A stretch of 64,000 nucleotides of DNA from Xiphophorus maculatus. Taxonomy: Eukaryota > Chordata > Actinopteri > Cyprinodontiformes > Poeciliidae. A program made the translations under genes and the position numbers. Shown here one piece after another: positions 59,201-64,000 of the stretch (position 1 is the stretch's first letter; each line of letters starts with the position of its first letter). Below the pieces are notes generated by a model. The model was not told where the DNA came from and made no database searches. It worked only from the letters and a program-made list of their open reading frames with translations. Where the stretch lies: contig NC_036454.1 of the NCBI RefSeq assembly GCF_002775205.1, positions 14,590,882-14,654,881 on the forward strand. The letters are read 5' to 3'.

Positions 59201-62200
59201 CAAACCCCATGCCGATGGCCTCCATGACATGCAACACTGATTCATTCATTCATGCAAAAGGAGCCCCAACCAAGTGTTGAGTTCACATACAGTTCAGTAC
59301 ATGCAGACTCTTTTTAGTAAGCCCAGATTTCCTTATTAAAAACAATTACTAGTTATATTCTACATTTAAAACATGAGATAGATCCCTGTGTGGAACGAAT
59401 CTACATAAAATACTGCTTTAACTTTTCAAACTGAAATACCGAAACTAAATACATTTCAGTATATTCTAATTTATTCATAATCACACATATAATTTATTTT
59501 AAAAGAATCTGAGCAATGTCTTGAGCTGAGTCTACAAAAATGCAGCACAACCAACCCAACAGTGTGTCTTACCTCTCTGTGTAGGCCATTATTATAGCAA
59601 AACATTAGCTTATTAATAACATAAATGAAAATTCAACTAACTCAGTACATCAGCACTGCTTGACCTTATTATTACAGTCCACTAACATTCAAGACAAGCA
59701 AGCTCAAAGACAAAATATGTTTGAAAGGAAAGGAAAGCTAGTCTTATGTTAGCCCAGGTCTGGCCCAATCAGAGACAAATAAATTGTGCACATAAAGCAC
59801 ATTGATCACCTGAACTCCCATAACTTAAGCTTTGATCCCTCAACTCAATATTATTTGAAAACAATCCAAAAACTTCTGATGAATGCAAAATTAGAGGCAA
59901 ATATTGTACACACAATGGGCTAACAGGCTTGGGCTATACTACAGTATGCATTGCTCATATAATTGTATTGTGCATCAAATATACAATACCTTGTAAAAGG
60001 ATTCATGCCTCTTGAACTTTTACATTTTTTCATGTTAAAGCCACAAACTTAAATTTATTTTATTGGGTGTTTATCTGACAGAACAAAATTAAGTGGTGAA
60101 TCATTATGAAGAGGAATGAAAATGACTCATGGGCTTAAAAGTTGGTCACAAGCCACATCAGAGACACAGCAAACAGGATGGAGAAAGTTCATCCTGTTTG
60201 CATCCTGTACATGCAGTACAGACATGTCTGTATCCGGAACATACTTTATAGTGAAACATGGTAGTGAAAGCATCATGCTGTGGGGATGCTTTTCTTCAGC
60301 AGCAACAAGAAAGCTGGTCAGAGTTGATGGGAATAAGGATGGAGTGAAATATCCATGGAGAAAATCTTAATAAATGCCACTTTCCAGAGATTCCCGATTG
60401 TAAAACATCGTGAAAACCATTTTCCTTTCATTTTCCAGCAGTGTGTTACTTTTGTTGGCCTATCACATAAAATTCACTGTGAAAATGTGAAAAACAGTCA
60501 TGAGGTGTGAACACTTTCTTTAAAGTAATGATCATAATTTGCAAATGGAGAATGTGAAGAGTGTCGAGAAACATGCAGATAATTTAGACCAGGGGTGGGC
60601 GACTCCAGGCCTCGAGGTCCGGTCTCCTGAAACTTTTAGATGCATCTTTACTTCAACACACCCGAGTCAAATAATGAGGTCATTAGCAGGACTCTGGAGA
60701 ACTTGACTGCACTTAGGAGGTGATTCAGCTGTTGGATTCAAGTGTGTTGGACCAGAGACACATCTAAGAGTTGCAGGACACCGGCCCTCGAGGACCAGGA
60801 TTGCCCACCACTGATTTAGACTGTAGTAAATTATATGATCTTCAGGTTGAAGACAAATCACACATTCAGGCAAGGCTGCATTTCTTCAAATAAAAAAATA
60901 ATCAGAAACAAAATAAAGAGCTGAACATAGGTTGGAAATATGTTGCTTTCAATGCAATCACACTGTGTGTTTTCAACCTACGCTCTGCACTGTCAGCTTA
61001 AAATAAAGTGCTGCAGAAGAGTGCCAACTTTAGCAATAACATTCACAACATACATGCCACTAAATTTTAAAGCAAAATTATTTATTTACATTAAATATTT
61101 TCACTATTTACAGCATCCCACACACATTCTCCCTCTCACCAGTAAACCTAAATACAAGTGTGTGGCTAATGAGTCACTTGAAGGGGCCCTTTTTCCACTA
61201 AAAGCAACATCCAAACTAAAGGCAACACAAGGTGTTAAAAAATGACATGCATCAGATTCCTGATCAGCAGAAACTAGTAATAGCATGTACCCAAACCATG
61301 CAGAACTATGCTCCCATATTCTGATCCAAGTGTGTGTATTCATGTAAAAATAAAAAATAAATTCTGAGAAAATTAAAGTTCTTTATTACCTGTGTCAGAA
61401 GAGACTAGACCATTGGAAAGAAGAGACACACAAATGAGAGAGTCAGAGGATGGACGGACAGACAGAATGAAGAACGAAAATACTAACAGTTTCCTGACCA
61501 ACATGCAAGACCTTCATCAAAACTTTTAATCAAAATGTTCTTTTCCTTCTCCTTTTGTTTGTACCTGACAACAGTATTTACCCTAAAACATAATGTTCAT
61601 TGGCTTTTTCATTAAAAACATTTAATGAATTTATTGTTAAACATCAAGAAGCAGACTCGTTCAACCTTAAGTGTCCTTTCTGCACTTGAACCACCTTCAG
61701 AGAAATCAATAGATCAAATCGGTTTGCCACGGCCGGCCAGAAACACAAGATGTAACTCATGTCAAAGTCACTTCAGGGCCGTGAAGATAGAAAACAATCA
61801 ACCCACTGCACATGTGCAATGATTCCCAATTACATGTTTTTTGAGCATTTGGCAAATACAATATCATTAGCTCTCCTAATTGTCTGCTGCTTGATTAATA
61901 ATGGGTGTGAATTCAATCAACACAAAAGCCATTGGTACCTTTTCTGGCGAAATTCGGGTCCACGTCTTTGAATGTCACCACTACAACATCGGAAGCCTTA
62001 AAAATGATGCTCTCTACTATATCTTCTTTCCTGGGGCCAAAACTCGGCTCTGGGCTCTTTCTGTGGGCTGCATCCAACACCAGTTCGCACTGCAGGAGAC
62101 AGGCAGGTTAATACAAATCATAAATAAAGTTAAAGGCAATAACACCAACCAAAAAGGGAAAAAAAAAGAAGAAAAAGTGAGGTGCATTTCTTTATATTAG

Positions 62201-63904
62201 AATAATACAGAAATGTATTGATTTCAGTAATTCAATTCTGCATTCAAGCTGCTGATTTATGTCTTTTAATCAACTATTCTGGCTTACAGCTAATAAAAAA
62301 AAACATTTTCAGAAATATTACACAACATGAATACAATAAAGTCTCAAGACTAAAACGTATACCCATGTTCTGTACAATACTGCATTAAGCTCTGGGTGCT
62401 TTAATCACAGCAGTCACCTCTTCTGGATACACCTGAATGCCACAGATGTAGAAAAATGTCCTGATACGTCTGTGTGCGGTGGCTCTTCTGAATCTCCCCA
62501 AAACTCCTTTCACTTCGCAATCCCTTACCCGCTGTTAATTGTGCACAATTTTTCTAAGACATTTTGTCCTTCCACTTAATCCTTGCACACAGCTGTCTTG
62601 TATAGCAGTGACCTGTTGTGGCATTCTCTCCTTGTGGAGAGCATTAGTGACTGACTTCTGGACAGCTCCTGGTAGCATATTTCATAACATTTCCACTATC
62701 GTATTTCTGTACTGAAAATCATTTTCTCTTTATTTTACGTTTTATAAGGTGGGAGATATTGTAAACATAAATACAGGACCTTCAGTTACGTGTGCAGTCT
62801 TGCAAATGGTGTGAAACAAATTTATAAAGTTGATTATATATTCAATACTTCCCCACAGACTGATTTATCCCTTTAAAGAAAGCATGAGGAGTCGGATTCC
62901 TCTCTGTTCTTAAACACAAGATGGAAACCACCTCAGGGGGTGAGGCTGATTTTGAGCGCTGGCAAGATGGTGTCCTGCCTAAGCTTAAGACATTTTTCCA
63001 GCTACAGAGACAGTGACTGAATCAGTTATTATAAAAAAGGAATATAGATGGATATAAATGCAGCGGCCTCATTGTTCTAGACCATCTGGAGTCCAATTCC
63101 TGAACTACAGACCTTTGCTGCCCCTTCGTCTCTCTCTGCCCATTTCCTATCTAGATACCATCAGATGCCACTAATAACACAGCATCTTTAGAAAGATATT
63201 AGACATCAGCTTTCCTTACCTCAGGACCATATGTCTTGAATACTCCTTCATATACAGCTCCATTTTTTACTTTCAGCTCACACTTGGTCCCCTGTGAACA
63301 GATGAGCCGGTCAGTGGTCACCATATGAAAGACTTACTCACTCAGAGAGCCGATGTGAGCGTACTCTTTGAAATAACAAGTTCAACAAGCCCATCTGCTG
63401 GAAGCCAAATGATTGATCTGCCTTCCTTATGGTACAAGCTGTTCTAAGTGTTGTTTACTGCAGTGTAGACATTCTCAACTAACAGCATGTGGTAAAAAAA
63501 AAAGAGCAGTTTTGCTGACACTAGTCATTTACAGTAAGAATGAGCCCTATAGATTTTCATTTGTACCTTTGCTGCTTCTGTTCAGGCATCCACTAATAAT
63601 CAAGACAAGAATTATAAAGATAGCCTTTAAATTTGACAGAGACAAGAAGTAAAACTTACTACCACTGAAGTCAAGACATGGACCATCCTCATATTTGCAT
63701 ATACACCATTGAAAATAACCTAAAGAGCAGAAACATTGTGAATAGAAATCACCTTCTGGACATCTGTTTCTGACCAAAACACAATCATTGGAAAAACAAC
63801 ATCTGATGATAAACATTTATAAAGCGCAAGTGTCTTAGAGTAAACTTGTGACAGATATAGCGCACCAACTTACTGCTGCAGGGCCTTTGCCACTGTGTCT
63901 TCCC
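44281..63904 (-). CDS. atxn2: Ataxin-2 (all but exon 1)
   Basis: Twenty-three exons: 63904-63874, 63719-63660, 63291-63220, 62089-61939, 58739-58615, 58464-58373, 57672-57484, 57085-56913, 55319-55071, 54026-53841, 53723-53544, 52948-52841, 52739-52669, 52584-52244, 51767-51704, 51604-51467, 50015-49949, 48902-48709, 48618-48492, 47023-46832, 46762-46560, 45909-45732, 44309-44281; 3,220 nt, all phases agree, 1,072 residues plus stop. Exon 1, where human ATXN2 carries polyQ, lies beyond 64,000. The product is a cytoplasmic RNA-binding regulator of translation and stress granules. In order: LSm, LsmAD, a Pro/Ser/Arg-rich middle, PAM2 and a Pro/Gln/His-rich tail ending HHQQQL. ENKYIPPGQRNRE, WPSPCPSPSSRPPSRYQSG, VPNMPQQR and the tail identify ATXN2 rather than ATXN2L. 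Only short Gln runs occur in this part. Confidence 0.95.
44733..44765. repeat. inverted repeat, 14-bp arms
   Basis: GTACCATAGGAGCT and its exact reverse complement are separated by 5 nt, 430 bp downstream of the penultimate-to-last atxn2 intron boundary in plus coordinates. It would form a stable hairpin. Confidence 0.8.
45437..45470. repeat. inverted repeat, 14-bp arms, with a third half-copy
   Basis: GATTATCTGAACTC and its exact reverse complement are separated by 6 nt in the last atxn2 intron; GATTATCTGAA recurs at 45477-45487, so three copies of the arm lie within 51 bp. Confidence 0.8.
46165..46396 (+). repeat. polypurine tract in atxn2 intron
   Basis: About 230 bp of nearly pure A/G with units such as GAAAGA, AGAGAG and AAGAAG, so polypyrimidine in the transcript. 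It lies between the exons at 45732-45909 and 46560-46762. The long open frames on both strands here are products of low complexity, not genes. Confidence 0.85.
47097..47275 (-). mobile_element. LINE-like 3' end in reverse orientation, atxn2 intron
   Basis: The plus strand reads TTTCCTTTATTTAACCAGGT, AAAACCCCACTGAGATCTAC and CAAGAGGGACATGGGCAG, the complement of a common teleost retroelement tail ('...CCTGGTTAAATAAAGG'). Family not named. Confidence 0.4.
49030..49593. mobile_element. DNA transposon relic in atxn2 intron
   Basis: The stretch contains GGTTCGGTTGAAGTGAACTC, TGGTGCAGTTCGAATG, GTGTGAACGCAAACCGCACC and ends GGCGTGAAAACATCCTAA, resembling a fish MITE family with ends of the type 'TAGG.TGTTTTCAC'. 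The left end could not be fixed. Confidence 0.35.
51704..51767 (-). other. atxn2: atxn2 exon encoding the PAM2 motif
   Basis: This 64-nt exon encodes QVRKSTLNPNANEFKPRF. It contains the full PAM2 consensus (Leu-Asn...Ala-x-Glu-Phe-x-Pro) through which ataxin-2 binds the MLLE domain of poly(A)-binding protein. All contact residues of the consensus are present, so PABP binding should be kept. Confidence 0.92.
53085..53412. mobile_element. hAT-like relic in atxn2 intron
   Basis: The segment runs from about GGCCTACACGAGCAGTGACC through GGAGGCGGC to an end reading GCCCAGGGGCCCTAATCCTT and CTAAACCCGGCCCTG, which resembles a fish hAT terminus ('CAGGGCCGG...'). The left end is uncertain. Confidence 0.35.
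54750..54767 (+). repeat. (CA)9 microsatellite
   Basis: A perfect CA dinucleotide run in an atxn2 intron. Confidence 0.9.
56238..56622. mobile_element. Tc1-like MITE in atxn2 intron
   Basis: Left end CAGTACAGACCAAAAGTTTG then GACACACCTT; right end AAGGTGTGTCCAAACGTTTG then GTGCAG. The inverted repeats extend inward (AATTCAATG...CATTGAATTAGA, and matching TTTATTTTCATGACTATT). Inside, TGATGAGCTTCAAGAGGTAG and TCACCTGAAATGG match a familiar teleost Tc1-like element. TA lies at the left edge. The transposase is lost. Confidence 0.7.
57278..57325. repeat. inverted repeat, 16-bp arms
   Basis: ATATTGATGAATATTT and its exact reverse complement are separated by 16 nt, in the atxn2 intron between exons 56913-57085 and 57484-57672. 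A second hairpin follows 13 bp later. Confidence 0.8.
57339..57378. repeat. inverted repeat, 15-bp arms
   Basis: TCTGTGTTGTTCACT and its exact reverse complement are separated by 10 nt. Confidence 0.8.
57484..58739 (-). other. atxn2: atxn2 exons encoding the LsmAD domain
   Basis: Three exons (58615-58739, 58373-58464, 57484-57672) encode NGEHKEKDLEPWD, SNGWDPNDMFKYNEEKYGV, STYDSSLSTYTIPLERDDSE and EEFLKREARAAQLAEEIEAS, the LsmAD domain. The YDS and ERD tripeptides described as trans-Golgi and ER-exit signals in human ataxin-2 are both present. Confidence 0.92.
57960..58205. mobile_element. probable dispersed repeat in atxn2 intron
   Basis: GC-richer text with AGTCTGGAGGAGCTGAGTGG, GAGGCAGAAGCTCAGCTCGA, GCAGCGCTTTGTGAGCGCA and AAAATGGCTGCC looks like a fish dispersed repeat that I have seen elsewhere; class and ends unknown. 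Confidence 0.3.
59088..59473. mobile_element. mariner/Tc1-like MITE in atxn2 intron
   Basis: Begins AAATTAGAATATCATCAAAA with TTCAAAAAGTGAAC shortly inside, and ends ACATTTCAGTATATTCTAAT then TTA. The ends are inverse to each other and resemble a fish element with ends of the type 'AATTAGAATATCATCAAAAAG'. Confidence 0.45.
59984..60525 (+). mobile_element. decayed Tc1-like transposon with transposase remnant
   Basis: The left end ACCTTGTAAAAGGATTCATG, CCTCTTGAACTTTTACATTT and the right end GGTGTGAACACTTTCTTTAA are the decayed inverted ends of a teleost Tc1-like element. Inside, the frame at 60,240-60,350 reads VKHGSESIMLWGCF and on to KLVRVDG, a motif seen in Tc1 transposases. Most of the transposase is missing and the frame is short, so the copy is dead. 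Confidence 0.7.
60590..60813. mobile_element. 224-bp hAT MITE with exact target duplication
   Basis: Starts CAGGGGTGGGCGACTCCAGG and ends CCAGGATTGCCCACCACTG, with long inverse arms throughout (CTTTTAGATGCATCT / AGACACATCTAAGAG and CCTCGAGG / CCTCGAGG). It is flanked on both sides by the identical 8-mer ATTTAGAC (60582-60589, 60814-60821), as hAT transposition produces. Confidence 0.85.
61390..61404 (-). other. atxn2: candidate 15-nt microexon of atxn2
   Basis: On the minus strand, TCTCTTCTGACACAG is preceded by a long pyrimidine-rich tract ending TCTAG and followed by the donor GTAATA. Neighbouring exons end and begin in phase 1 here, so inclusion keeps frame and adds five residues, VSSDT, between the LSm and LsmAD parts (FARK-VSSDT-DNFTD). 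The sequence without it also reads normally, so it would be an optional exon. Not known to me from human ATXN2. Confidence 0.45.
61939..63904 (-). other. atxn2: atxn2 exons encoding the LSm domain
   Basis: Exons 63874-63904, 63660-63719, 63220-63291 and 61939-62089 encode RHSGKGPAAVIFNGVYANMR, VHVLTSVVGTKCELKVKNGA, YEGVFKTYGPECELVLDAAH and DIVESIIFKASDVVVVTFKD, the LSm RNA-binding fold of ataxin-2. The first of these is a 31-nt exon joined in phase to the missing exon 1. Confidence 0.93.
62190..62750. mobile_element. Tc1/mariner-like relic in atxn2 intron
   Basis: Contains ATTGATTTCAGTAATTCAAT and CTCCTTGTGGAGAGCATTAG then TGACTGACTTCTGGACAGCT, which resemble internal text of a fish mariner-like element related to that at 59088-59473. 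Boundaries approximate. Confidence 0.35.
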
Positions 63905-64000
63905 CTGAAAGACAAAAATATGACATCAGATCCCCCTCAATTAACAGCAACGTTCTTCCAATCACACAGTTGTCTGGATTGAGCTACAAAATAATACAAA

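Noticed and set aside
60116-60370. 84-codon plus-strand ORF as a host gene
   Set aside because: It is a fragment of a Tc1-type transposase (VKHGSESIMLWGCF) inside a decayed element.
44281-63904. ATXN2L instead of ATXN2
   Set aside because: Some LSm text (HRKSPEP) is ATXN2L-like, but the YIPPGQRNRE, PSPCPSPSSRPPSRYQSG and VPNMPQQR segments and the HHQQQL end are those of ATXN2.

Overview
The window is vertebrate nuclear DNA, most likely from a teleost fish. It holds multi-exon genes with GT-AG introns and AATAAA signals, an AT-rich CpG-poor background, and relics of Tc1/mariner, hAT and L2-like elements that are typical of fish. There are no bacterial-style operons, CRISPR arrays or tRNA/rRNA genes. 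The species cannot be named from the sequence alone. All gene names rest on reading translated exons and on remembered vertebrate families; no search was run.

Layout, left to right. (1) The last exon of loxhd1 (+, 1-232). (2) rnf165/ARK2C (-), complete in eight coding exons between 7,297 and 19,851, with a probable 3' UTR of about 5.9 kb. (3) atp5fa1, the mitochondrial ATP synthase alpha subunit (+), complete in eleven exons (22,534-29,246). (4) A phospholipid phosphatase closest to PLPP1 (-), complete in six exons (32,931-41,028). (5) ataxin-2, atxn2 (-): 23 coding exons (44,281-63,904) from just after the missing first exon to the stop codon. Exon phases were checked at every junction; the three complete genes give open frames of 356, 551 and 282 residues, close to their human counterparts.

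The genes have unrelated jobs: hair-cell PLAT protein, nuclear RING-H2 E3 ligase, F1 ATP synthase, lipid phosphatase and RNA-binding translation regulator. loxhd1/rnf165 are tail to tail and rnf165/atp5fa1 are head to head, as in the human 18q21 neighbourhood as I recall it. plpp1 and atxn2 lie on other human chromosomes, so a synteny junction falls between 29.4 and 32.4 kb.

Points for a second look: a 15-nt in-frame microexon candidate in atxn2; a GC-AG intron in atp5fa1; a 3'-UTR-like block with its own AATAAA, and a strong G-quadruplex motif, inside rnf165 intron 1; a CpG-rich promoter-like patch with an RFX X-box inside plpp1 intron 5; an orphan phase 1-1 exon-like ORF with a hydrophobic segment in plpp1 intron 1; and several non-autonomous transposons with recognisable ends. 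I found no clear new multi-gene system.
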